A stretch of 16,006 bases of DNA from JAPKEZ01 sp047638975 (GTDB lineage: Bacteria; Planctomycetota; UBA1135). Shown here piece by piece: positions 1 through 7,332 of this stretch. The position numbers were made by a program, and so were the translations under genes. The stretch covers positions 1 through 16,006 of the forward strand of contig JBLINB010000036.1 in the NCBI GenBank assembly GCA_047638975.1, given 5' to 3'. The first letter of the stretch is position 1. Every line of letters begins with the position of its first letter. Below the pieces are notes generated by a model. That model saw nothing but the letters and a program-made list of their open reading frames with translations, ran no database searches and had not been told where the DNA came from.

Positions 1-1
1 A

Positions 2-67
2 AAGCGGGAAAATGGGCCGTTTGTCGTGAACCTGCAAAATCGCCATCCTGTTAGCCCTAAAAGATAA
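2..67 (+). CDS. C-terminal tail of an unidentified upstream gene (partial)
   Basis: The frame starting at base 2 is open for 21 codons and stops at TAA 65-67. It reads like an ordinary protein end, including the stretch GPFVVNLQNRHPVSPKR. The stop lies one base before the Nudix ATG at 69, which would suit translational coupling in one operon. A second frame is also open until a TAG at 52-54 but gives a less protein-like sequence. The family cannot be recognised from so few residues. Confidence 0.4.
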   Translation, partial: KRENGPFVVNLQNRHPVSPKR

Positions 68-68
68 T

Positions 69-632
69 ATGAAAGAAGCACTAATCGAACTCATCACAAA
101 GCATACTCCGTTTGACGATACGGAGCGTGCGCACACTATGCGTACCCTAGAGTTTTTACGCAAAAATAAAAACTGCACGTCTACCGATAACCTTAAGGGT
201 CACATTACAGCCTCTGCATGGGTACTTTCTCCGCAGCGGACGGAAACACTTCTTACTCATCACAAGAAACTAAATCGCTGGCTGCAGTTAGGCGGTCACA
301 TAGAAGATGATGCCACTATTCAAGAAGCGGCATTGCGTGAAGCTGTAGAAGAAAGCGGCATTGAAGATATCCACTTAATTGAAGACTCCATCTTCGATAT
401 CGACGTGCATCTCATACCAGCCAGAAATGAGATAGCAGAGCACTACCACTACGACATACGTTTTTTACTCCAGGCAGAAAGCACAGACTTCGTAATCAGC
501 GATGAATCAAATGAGTTGGCGTGGGTCCAGTTAGCCGATATCGGCAATTTTGTGAGTGACGAGTCGGTGCTTAGAATGTGCCGGAAAAGCAACGCATGCT
601 CTGGGCATCCCGGCGGTACGTTGAATGCATAA
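69..632 (+). CDS. Nudix hydrolase family protein
   Basis: A 187-residue soluble protein that probably hydrolyses a nucleoside-diphosphate-X substrate, or a related pyrophosphate or phosphohydrolase substrate, in the cytoplasm. The Nudix box is clear. GGH at residues 75-77 is followed by REAVEESGI at 90-98, which fits the REUxEExGU core that binds the catalytic divalent metal. In strict alignment the first conserved Glu of the box is Ala82, although acidic residues E79, D80 and D81 sit just before it, so the loop may be shifted. The preceding 'WLQLGGH' and the following beta-rich half with HYHYDIRF and ELAWV match small Nudix proteins of unknown substrate. The ATG lies one base after an upstream stop and no strong ribosome binding site is seen. 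The last 14 or so residues look like a non-conserved extension. The substrate cannot be assigned from sequence. Confidence 0.9.
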   Translation: MKEALIELITKHTPFDDTERAHTMRTLEFLRKNKNCTSTDNLKGHITASAWVLSPQRTETLLTHHKKLNRWLQLGGHIEDDATIQEAALREAVEESGIEDIHLIEDSIFDIDVHLIPARNEIAEHYHYDIRFLLQAESTDFVISDESNELAWVQLADIGNFVSDESVLRMCRKSNACSGHPGGTLNA

Positions 633-986
633 AAACGCACTTATTAAATCGGTTGAAGTATTGCCCAATGAGGCAATACTTGAGCTATTGATTATCAAAA
701 GTGATGGAGAAATGATAGAAAAATTAGCTTCAGTAAAGACACCGGTGAAAAACTTAAGAGTTTCTGTGAAACAAGGCCTTTTAAGCATAAGCCTAACGAC
801 GTATATACTTATTGGATTGAAGGTGCTGGCTACACCATGAAATATATTAAAAATAATAATACAGTAGAAAAAATAATACTTTATAAACCAAGACTATATC
901 TTTGCACTCGTAGAGGTAAGAGCCGGCTTGCAGAAGAGCCGCAACGTTTGCGAGAACATTATGAAGTTCCTGAAGAACAACAATGA
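625..986 (+). pseudogene. Probable frameshifted small gene of unknown function
   Basis: Two overlapping reading frames look like halves of one protein. The first starts at ATG 625, overlapping the end of the Nudix gene by 8 nt, and runs to TGA 838-840 (71 codons). The second is open from 705 to TGA 984-986, and its only ATG is at 837. In that second frame the residues before 837 look protein-like (for example VYTYWIEGAGYTMKYIK), while the first frame becomes hydrophobic and less convincing over the same bases. A -1 shift near the A run at 719-723 would give one product of roughly 120 residues. If the frames are instead intact, they are two genes coupled by an ATGA overlap at 837-840. The stretch is AT-rich compared with its neighbours. 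No known family is recognised. A sequencing error, a decaying gene and programmed frameshifting are all possible. Confidence 0.45.
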
Positions 987-1019
987 AGTCCTCGCTGTTA
1001 ATATATGCCATAGTCACTC

Positions 1020-1586
1020 ATGCATAAACTCTACTCTTTTCGCCGCTGACCTTATGCGATGCGCGCCAGGTTGGCGTTGCGTTTTGCTGGCATAGAAGTT
1101 TCTGTGCAAGAAATCGAGTTGCGTAATCGGCCGCCCGAGTTGTATGCCGTTTCGCCAAAGGGTACCGTCCCGGTATTAGTTCTTGATGACGGCACGGTGA
1201 TTGACGAAAGTATAGATATTGTTAAATGGTGTTTAGCCATTAGTGATGAAGAGCAAAGTTTAATAACAGCTTGCGATGGTGATTTTAAACATCACCTCGA
1301 TCGTTATAAATACGCCACGCGTTATCCGGGGGTTGACGAGCTAGAGCATCGTTCTAAAGGCAGCGAGTTTTTAGTATGCTTAAACACTTTGCTTGAGAAA
1401 AACCAATACTTATGCGGCGACAAGTCAGGCACCGCCGATTCATGCATCGCGCCATTTATTAGGCAGTTTCGTATCGCCGACAGCGACTGGTTTGATCAGC
1501 AGCCATGGCCAGCACTGCATGCTTGGTTACAGCGCTTTTTAGTTAGCGAGCCTTTCGTTGCAATAATGGTTAAGGTAAAACCCTAA
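1020..1586 (+). CDS. GST-like protein with in-frame TGA, probable selenoprotein
   Basis: A glutathione S-transferase-like protein with an N-terminal thioredoxin fold and an all-alpha C-terminal half. Read from ATG 1020, the frame gives MHKLYSFRR, then TGA at 1047-1049, then PYAMRARLALRFAGIEV, and runs open to TAA 1584-1586. That is 188 residues if TGA is decoded. Relatives of this GST group carry RRCPYA(I/M)RAR here, so the TGA stands in place of the active-site Cys (residue 10). Downstream signatures are intact: SPKGTVPVLVLDDG with the cis-Pro that binds glutathione, then DESIDIVKW. A hairpin follows the TGA (separate entry). I infer selenocysteine insertion. Starting at ATG 1059 would remove beta-1 and the active-site loop and leave a non-functional fold. 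The alternative is a TGC-to-TGA nonsense mutation. No good ribosome binding site is visible. The 3' end overlaps the convergent DUF1028 gene by 17 nt. The selA, selB, selC and selD genes are not in this window. Confidence 0.8.
1050..1086 (+). promoter_or_regulatory. Putative bacterial SECIS hairpin for TGA 1047
   Basis: CGCCA (1064-1068) pairs perfectly with TGGCG (1072-1076) around a GGT loop (1069-1071). The stem can extend outward: G1063 with T1077, then past one unpaired T (1078) to C1062-G1079, G1061-C1080, T1060-G1081, A1059-T1082 and G1058-T1083, with some wobble pairs. From memory, the E. coli fdhF SECIS has a GGUC apical loop about 18 nt after its UGA and a bulged U in the stem. Here 19 nt lie between the TGA and the GGU loop. 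The bulged U in fdhF is on the 5' side, whereas here the unpaired U is on the 3' side. The element lies in coding sequence, as bacterial SECIS elements do. The pairing was found by eye without folding energies. Confidence 0.65.
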
Positions 1587-3846
1587 TCACCACTGCTTGG
1601 CTAATCAGATTATCAGTAGTGCTTTTTGCTGTAAAGCAAAATGCGATAGCATAATCAATGAGTTGTGGCGGCAGATTCATGCCAGCGGTAATCGTCCAAC
1701 TTGCGGTTTGCTGACCTGTAGCAGAAAGAGTTCCCACAGAATTTGACAGCGCGCCTTTCAAGCGTTGCGAAAAATACTGATTGAAACTAATCGGCATGAC
1801 GCCGAGATCGACAGCGTTTGAAGCTAAGTCTCCAGGGAACAAGCTATAGCTTGCACCGGCAAAATCGCTGCCCGCAAATAACTGGAAACTAAAAGTTCCA
1901 CCACCGCTTAGTGAAATGCTACTCGGAGTAACCTCTAGAGTGTTGTCGGCAAGTGGCGCTTGGCTAAGGGTGTTTGCAGTCAATAGGCATAGTGCACGCT
2001 CGCCGCTAGTTGGATCTGTAATTAAAGCAATCGGTGTCTGCTGAGTAAGGCGCGAATCGTAGATGCCGCTTAACGAACTATGCTCAGCAATAGCGCCTTC
2101 GTTATTGCGCAGTGCATGGCGCAACGCAAACCCTGAACCGCTTGGCAATACTTGGCCGAAAATTAATTCACTGCCATTATTAACAAATATCGGGAAGGCA
2201 TTATTCTCGTTATTTGGTAATTGCTGGTAGCGACGTGCTGGATACCAACGCGCCTCTTTAGAGAGTCGCGTGGCATGCCATAGCGAACTACTGTTACCAC
2301 GGCTGCTGTGAAACCAAATCTCTAGTTCATTAGAACTTAAAAAGGGTGCGCTCTCGGTGAAGTCAGAGCTTAGATCATCGCTGCGCAGCGGCTGCTCAAA
2401 ATCGAGTGAGTTTGTTGCACGAGATGTTTGGAACAAATCAATCGCAACATTGTTGTGCCGTTTCGCGGCAATAGTCATGCGCAAGCTGTCGTCACTAATC
2501 CAGAAAGATTTTAGATTAGCCAATGGAAAGTTAGTGATGCCCCAATTTGCAGTAACTGCGAAAGGCGTTTGCCAATCGGGCCGAGTGAGTTCAAGAAACT
2601 CTAGTCCGCCGCCGAGTTGTTGATCGCCGACCAGCCAAGCGCGCAAGCCGTCATCGGTTAGGCGGGCGAATGTAACATCTATGTTTTGTAAACCATCTAT
2701 AGAAGATTCACTGAGTAAAGGTGTTAGCGGTTGGTTGTGCGTCAGAGCAGTTGGCGGCCACAGAGGGACGGGACGAATACCGTCGTCTACAACAAACAGT
2801 AATTCATCGACTCCGGTGTCTGCGCCTGGCATAACTTCTACGGTGTAGGTTCCGTCGTTATGATCGGTGACCTGACTTATCGTGGAAAGACCAGCCGAGC
2901 GTGCAGTATGCTCAAGAGTAATCGTTGCGCCACCGGTAGTGAGTAGGTTGCCGTCTACATCAGACAAATCTAAAACAAAAATTTGCGGGGTGGTGCTACC
3001 TGCACTAACCGTATTGGCGTAAGAATATACCGATGACAAGTATGCGTCAGGGCGTCCTACTAAAGCTAGGCGTAGTGAATCAAATTTAATGCGCATTTCG
3101 TCTACAGGATCTGGGTCTGCGGCTGTTAGGCTGGCTTTGTTTATCGCAAAATATAAATCACCTTTAGCGCATGCGAAGTTATCACAGTAAGGATGGTCTC
3201 CGGGGCGTGCTGAAATCAGAAACCCGACGTGTGCGCTTTTGGCAAAAGAAGCTGGAGGAGACCCGCAAGATTCTGGCGCGTTATTGCTGCAAGAGCAACG
3301 TCCGTCGCCACCCATGTCGCGCGCGGCTTCCATCGCTGCCATGACACGTTGCGCCATGTCGCCCGAGGTGTTTAGCAACGCTTGTTCAGCGGCATCGATT
3401 ACCGGCCGTCCAGTGATTATATTACCTTGAATAGCATAAACCAAGTCGCCGCTGCGTCCGGTTAATCCGCCAGCCCAGCCATCACATTGGCTGCCTGTAA
3501 AAGTAGCGGCACGTCCTGCCATGTCTACAAAACCATATTGGCGTAGTTCGTGCAGGTTGTCGTAAGTCGTCAGCGCCTGCAGAATTTCTTCGGGAGGGAC
3601 ACCAAGGGCAAGCATTGCACTTGCGTCGCCACGCATCAATACTGAGGCACCTATCGACTGCGCGCAACCGCCACCCGCTTGTGCTTCGAGCATCGCGATA
3701 TAGGCGCGCAGGTTTATAGCTTCAACGCAAGTCGCCGAGGCAACAATTATTTCTTGGGTGACTGTATTGACTACAATGATTGACCAAGTCGCAAAGGCTT
3801 GGCTTGAGAGTAGGACTGCACAAAGAAGAGAGGAGAGAAAGCGCAT
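1570..3846 (-). CDS. Exported DUF1028 protein with C-terminal Ig-like and propeller-like regions
   Basis: A 758-residue exported protein. Residues 1-19 form a signal peptide ending AFA, and cleavage would expose Thr20 of TWSIIVV. Residues 20 to about 240 match DUF1028 (VPPEEILQAL, the GFVDMAGRAATFTGSQC segment, YAIQGNI), a family placed in the Ntn-hydrolase clan. Eight cysteines in this part (40, 61, 121, 184, 186, 194, 221, 226) suggest disulfides. Residues about 285-355 look like an Ig-like domain (GATITLEHT, DHNDGTYTVEV). Residues about 390-590 contain PD40/TolB-like repeats (SSNELEIWFHSSRG, NNGSELIFGQ), and the last 130 residues or so are beta-rich without a recognised family. The enzymatic reaction is unknown. 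The ATG follows the mltA stop by 19 nt and has a GAGAG-type site close to it, so it is probably co-transcribed with mltA. The 3' end converges on and overlaps the GST gene. Confidence 0.85.
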   Translation of the reverse strand: MRFLSSLLCAVLLSSQAFATWSIIVVNTVTQEIIVASATCVEAINLRAYIAMLEAQAGGGCAQSIGASVLMRGDASAMLALGVPPEEILQALTTYDNLHELRQYGFVDMAGRAATFTGSQCDGWAGGLTGRSGDLVYAIQGNIITGRPVIDAAEQALLNTSGDMAQRVMAAMEAARDMGGDGRCSCSNNAPESCGSPPASFAKSAHVGFLISARPGDHPYCDNFACAKGDLYFAINKASLTAADPDPVDEMRIKFDSLRLALVGRPDAYLSSVYSYANTVSAGSTTPQIFVLDLSDVDGNLLTTGGATITLEHTARSAGLSTISQVTDHNDGTYTVEVMPGADTGVDELLFVVDDGIRPVPLWPPTALTHNQPLTPLLSESSIDGLQNIDVTFARLTDDGLRAWLVGDQQLGGGLEFLELTRPDWQTPFAVTANWGITNFPLANLKSFWISDDSLRMTIAAKRHNNVAIDLFQTSRATNSLDFEQPLRSDDLSSDFTESAPFLSSNELEIWFHSSRGNSSSLWHATRLSKEARWYPARRYQQLPNNENNAFPIFVNNGSELIFGQVLPSGSGFALRHALRNNEGAIAEHSSLSGIYDSRLTQQTPIALITDPTSGERALCLLTANTLSQAPLADNTLEVTPSSISLSGGGTFSFQLFAGSDFAGASYSLFPGDLASNAVDLGVMPISFNQYFSQRLKGALSNSVGTLSATGQQTASWTITAGMNLPPQLIDYAIAFCFTAKSTTDNLISQAVVIRVLP

Positions 3847-3865
3847 CTCTCTAGTTTATCGCATA

Positions 3866-5065
3866 TTATTGCTTTAGGAGCAGATAATACATCCGGCCGC
3901 GCGCTTGTACATGCCCAGCACGCGCCATAGCGTCGTCTCCGAGGCCCATGTAAATGTCACAGCGGCCTGCAGAGCGAATGGCACCACCGCGGTCTTGGTC
4001 AAGCGCGAAGAAACGTACTGGGCGCTGAACTATTTTGTCGTTCGCGTCAAACTCTGGCAATCGAGCTTCGACGTAGACGACGGCAGCGCGCGGGAAGATA
4101 TCTTTATCCGTCGCAACAGAGTGCATCGCGGTTACGGGTTGGCCAAGGCATCCGTAGGGTCCGCCACTTGCCCCTTTGAAAAAGACAAAGCGCGGATTTT
4201 TAGGCAGCACGCGTTCGGCCTCGCCTTGGTTGTTGGCGAAGTAGTCACGCAGCTTTTGCAAGGACAGCTCTGACATTGCGAATTTGCCTTCTGCGACTAG
4301 CGCTAAGCCGACACTGTTATAGTCATGGCCATTGTTGCCTGCATAGCCGACATCGAATAAATCACCGTTAGCGTAGCGGATGACTGCACTACCTTGGACG
4401 TGCGCCATATACGCGTCGTATGGGTTTTTTAGCCATACAATTTCAAGGCCGTCGAGGTGATTATTGTCGCGCAATTCAGCAGACGAATAATATTTAACAG
4501 TTTGCCCATTTGATGTTTTGCGACCGAGGATGGCGCCATCTTTATCTTTCACTAAGTCAGTCGGTGGCCCGTAAAGCGGAAATTGGTATTCACCGCCGCG
4601 CTCTTTAGCGCCATCTAAAATAGGAGTGCCATAGCCGGTAAAAAATATGTCACCGGTAGATGAGCGTCCGCGTGCAATCCACACATCAAAGTCTTTACGC
4701 AGCAGGCTTAAAAAGTTTTCGGACGAGCTGGCCTCATGCAAAATTACGTTAAAGCGTGCCACCGAGCGCGACATCAGGCTGTGGGTAATCGCATCATCTG
4801 GCCCAACCGGGAAGAAAGTCTTAGAGCTTGGCTTGGTTAAGTAGCTCATTGAGCGTTGCGTCGCATCAATCAACTCTGCGCGGCGCTGCCAGCCGATTGA
4901 AAAATCGGGCCAATTCTCGCCGTTAGCTAAGCGTTCGATGCCATACTCGCCACTGGCAAGCTGGTATTCATAAGGATTTAAGGCCTCGACCTCTTGCGGA
5001 GGCGTGGACTGGCAGCCTGCGGTTAACCCACATGCCACTACTAAGACGCAGCGAATAGCTTTCAT
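3866..5065 (-). CDS. mltA: Membrane-bound lytic murein transglycosylase A (lipoprotein)
   Basis: A 399-residue lipoprotein that cleaves the MurNAc-GlcNAc bond of peptidoglycan to leave 1,6-anhydro-MurNAc ends, probably from the inner face of the outer membrane. The signal peptide ends in the lipobox LTAGC, with Cys18 lipidated. The MltA domain begins near residue 90 and holds FFTGYGTP (141-147). The C-terminal 3D domain includes ALDQDRGGAI (354-363), CDIYMGLG (369-376) and the closing AGHVQARGRMYYLL. Asp358 of the DxGGAI motif is the likely catalytic acid, and Asp356 and Asp370 are the other conserved acidic residues. Overall length is normal for the family. The ATG at 5063-5065 has only a weak upstream AGG. 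A 47-bp divergent gap to the esterase gene probably holds the promoter. The downstream partner is the DUF1028 gene. Confidence 0.95.
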   Translation of the reverse strand: MKAIRCVLVVACGLTAGCQSTPPQEVEALNPYEYQLASGEYGIERLANGENWPDFSIGWQRRAELIDATQRSMSYLTKPSSKTFFPVGPDDAITHSLMSRSVARFNVILHEASSSENFLSLLRKDFDVWIARGRSSTGDIFFTGYGTPILDGAKERGGEYQFPLYGPPTDLVKDKDGAILGRKTSNGQTVKYYSSAELRDNNHLDGLEIVWLKNPYDAYMAHVQGSAVIRYANGDLFDVGYAGNNGHDYNSVGLALVAEGKFAMSELSLQKLRDYFANNQGEAERVLPKNPRFVFFKGASGGPYGCLGQPVTAMHSVATDKDIFPRAAVVYVEARLPEFDANDKIVQRPVRFFALDQDRGGAIRSAGRCDIYMGLGDDAMARAGHVQARGRMYYLLLKQ

Positions 5066-5112
5066 GCCTATAGACTATTGAATATCACCCTCCGCTTCAA
5101 TGAAATACACAT

Positions 5113-6123
5113 ATGCAATTTCAATACCACCGTAAGTTGACGGGCGACGCCGTGCTGACCACCTTTGATATCGATTCGCAAGTGCTACAAGGCAATCCAC
5201 TTGGCGACCCGACATTGCGTTCGCAGCCGATGCTGTTGCCGCCAGGCGAAGATTGGCGTGGGTTGCCATTAGTAGCGATGTTGTCGGGATACACTGGTTT
5301 TAATCATAAAGTGGTGAATAAATCGTCGATGTGGCAGCCAAATGTGCCAGAACGATTGGCGGCGGCGATGGCAAGTGGCGAAATAAAGCCGGCGGTATTT
5401 GTTTGGCCAGCTTGCGAAACAAAATTAGGCGGCTCACAATATGTAAACTCGATCGGCACCGGCAATTATCAAGACTACGTTATTGACGAAGTCATCCCAG
5501 CGGTCGAAGCAGAATTTAATTGCGGCGGCGATGGTCAGCGTGTTGTGGTCGGAAAATCAAGCGGCGGATTTGGTGCGCTTAGTTTGACGATGCGCAATCC
5601 CGGATTTTTCCGCGCAACAGCTTCACACGCCGGCGACATGGGTTTTGATATGTCTCATTTCAGAGGATTTGCCGACGCCTTAACATGTTGGTCAAAATAC
5701 GGCGGCATCGAAAAGTTTATCGAGCAATTACCCACACTCTCGAGATTCGGAACTACCGAGCACGCAGGTATCGAAGCGATTGCTATGGCGACTTGTTACT
5801 CGCCTAATCCAAACAGCGCGCTTGGTTTTGATCTGCCGGTGGTGCCAGCAACCGGAGAAATAAATTATGAGGTCTTTGAAAAGTGGTTAAGCCACGACCC
5901 TCTGCGCATGGTAGATGAAAAGCTGCATGCCGAATCACTACGTCAGCTCGATCACCTATTTTTGGACGCCGGCGAAACGGATGAGTTTGCCTTGCAGTGG
6001 GGCTTGCGACGTTTTCACGAAAAGCTAAAGCACCATAAAATTGCGGCGCATGTCGAATACTTTAAAGGCGGTCACTTTGCGATGGATGGCCGTTGGCAAG
6101 AAAGTCTAAAAGTTATCTTGTAG
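5113..6123 (+). CDS. Alpha/beta hydrolase, enterochelin esterase / esterase D-like
   Basis: A 336-residue alpha/beta hydrolase of the PF00756 esterase group, without a signal peptide and so probably cytoplasmic. The nucleophile elbow GKSSGG gives Ser149 in GxSxG (G147-K-S149-S-G151). Asp285 in LFLDAGETDEF (or Asp290) is the likely triad acid, and His321 in KGGHFAMDGRW is the triad His. Upstream, VAMLSGYTGFNH carries the expected oxyanion-hole strand region, and YQDYVIDEVIPAVEAEF (119-135) is typical of the family. The substrate is unknown: a carboxylester, a thioester such as S-formylglutathione, or a siderophore ester are all possible. The ATG at 5113 is not preceded by a clear ribosome binding site. 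The gene is divergent from mltA, and its end overlaps the convergent flavoprotein gene by 11 nt. Confidence 0.88.
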   Translation: MQFQYHRKLTGDAVLTTFDIDSQVLQGNPLGDPTLRSQPMLLPPGEDWRGLPLVAMLSGYTGFNHKVVNKSSMWQPNVPERLAAAMASGEIKPAVFVWPACETKLGGSQYVNSIGTGNYQDYVIDEVIPAVEAEFNCGGDGQRVVVGKSSGGFGALSLTMRNPGFFRATASHAGDMGFDMSHFRGFADALTCWSKYGGIEKFIEQLPTLSRFGTTEHAGIEAIAMATCYSPNPNSALGFDLPVVPATGEINYEVFEKWLSHDPLRMVDEKLHAESLRQLDHLFLDAGETDEFALQWGLRRFHEKLKHHKIAAHVEYFKGGHFAMDGRWQESLKVIL

Positions 6124-7318
6124 ATTCGCCAGCAAGGCGGGCACTAACGAAGGCCCAATAAAAGTTGTATCCACCAATGCGGCCAATCACGTCGAGTATT
6201 TCTCCGCACAAATAAAGGCCCGGAGTTTTCTTACTTTCGAGTGTCGATAAATTCACTTCATCAAGCGGGATGCCACCGCCTGTAACTTCGGCGACAGCCA
6301 AACCACGGCTGCCAGTAATCGCAAGTTTGTAATTACACATGGCGTCAATTAATGCCTTGCGTTTTTCTTTTGTCAGATTGCCGACGCGCTCATCGTCTTC
6401 GACACCTGATTTTTTAAGCAAAGCTTTGGCTAAGCGCGCAGGCATGATGTCAGTGAGGACGCCCTGCGTAGTGGCTGCCGGCTTATCAATAAACCGTTGC
6501 TGCCAATCAACAGCACTCACGCGTGTGAAGTTGATGAATAAATCAGCTTTGTCGCGTATCACCCAATGGCTGGCATCAAGAATTGCAGGGCCACTAAACC
6601 CATGGTGCGTAAAGAGTAAGTCGTTGTCAGCCTGCTCTAAAATTTTATCGCCTTGTTGTACGCGCCAAGTTACGCGCAAACTGATGCCTCTTAAGTCGGT
6701 TAACAACGTTTCATTGGTCGTTAATGGCACTAAAGCAGGATAGGTGGCGAAGCTGCTGTGCCCTAGACGGCGCGCGATTTCGTAACCGAAGCCATCCGAG
6801 CCAGTCTTCGGTACAGACTTACCGCCAGTCGCTAGAACTAAACGCGAAGCGTTTAATACGGTGTCATTACACGCTAGCGTAAAGCCATCGCCAAACTTTT
6901 TGACATCGGTTACCTTGTGGTTGAAGCGAATCTCTCCGCCTAGATCAAGTAACTCTTTTTGCAGAGCATCGCGCACCACGATTGCTTTTTGCGCTTTAGG
7001 GAAATACTTGCCCGTTGCTTCCTCTAGTTCAAGGGCTACGTCAATTTCGTATTCGAAAAACATTTGCACTTGTTCAAGAGGCCAAGTGCGGAACAAACGG
7101 TTAATCACATTTGTCGACGCCTCTGAATAATAATCGTTAGTGGCAATCGATGAAGGCAATAGGTTGCAGCGTCCGCCGCCACTAATTAAGATCTTTTTGC
7201 CAGCTTGCGCTACCGATTCAAGAACTACGACGCGTTGCCCAGCACGTGCTGCCCAGATAGCGGCCATCAAGCCAGCTGCTCCAGCACCAATGACTACGGT
7301 TTCTATGGTGTCAGTCAT
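6113..7318 (-). CDS. HI0933-family FAD-dependent oxidoreductase
   Basis: A flavoprotein of the HI0933/YhiN family (PF03486), 401 residues, cytoplasmic, with unknown physiological substrate. The N-terminal Rossmann motif VVIGAGAAG (8-16) binds FAD. GKKILISGGGRCN (40-52) is the family signature, and the C-terminal GLYLCGEILDVIGRIGGYN segment closes the FAD site. I placed the start at ATG 7318. A TTG three codons upstream (7327) also fits, but the product would gain only three residues and neither site has a good ribosome binding site. Its start lies 14 nt after the stop of the ferritin-like gene, so the two are probably co-transcribed. It is the last gene of the seven-gene minus-strand series. 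Confidence 0.93.
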   Translation of the reverse strand: MTDTIETVVIGAGAAGLMAAIWAARAGQRVVVLESVAQAGKKILISGGGRCNLLPSSIATNDYYSEASTNVINRLFRTWPLEQVQMFFEYEIDVALELEEATGKYFPKAQKAIVVRDALQKELLDLGGEIRFNHKVTDVKKFGDGFTLACNDTVLNASRLVLATGGKSVPKTGSDGFGYEIARRLGHSSFATYPALVPLTTNETLLTDLRGISLRVTWRVQQGDKILEQADNDLLFTHHGFSGPAILDASHWVIRDKADLFINFTRVSAVDWQQRFIDKPAATTQGVLTDIMPARLAKALLKKSGVEDDERVGNLTKEKRKALIDAMCNYKLAITGSRGLAVAEVTGGGIPLDEVNLSTLESKKTPGLYLCGEILDVIGRIGGYNFYWAFVSARLAGESTR

Positions 7319-7332
7319 TAGGTGCAAACAGA

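Noticed and set aside
1047..1049. TGA reassigned as a sense codon genome-wide
   Set aside because: TGA ends bioB at the normal place with a coupled GTG start, and tryptophan positions elsewhere use TGG. A local recoding event fits better.
1059..1586. Shorter GST reading from ATG 1059 as the true gene
   Set aside because: It would lack the first beta strand and the active-site loop of the thioredoxin fold, while the bases from 1020 to 1058 clearly encode those residues apart from the TGA.
1624..1641. Hairpin TTTTGCT-GTAA-AGCAAAA as a terminator between the convergent GST and DUF1028 genes
   Set aside because: The stem is AT-rich, lies inside the DUF1028 coding end and has no T run after it on the plus strand. 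Evidence is too weak to call a terminator.
3905..4273. Plus-strand open frame of 122 codons opposite mltA
   Set aside because: It lies wholly within the well supported 3D and MltA domain coding sequence on the other strand and resembles no family.
7319..7327. TTG at 7327 as the start of the HI0933-family gene
   Set aside because: It adds only three residues with no better ribosome binding site. ATG 7318 gives the usual short lead before the FAD motif.
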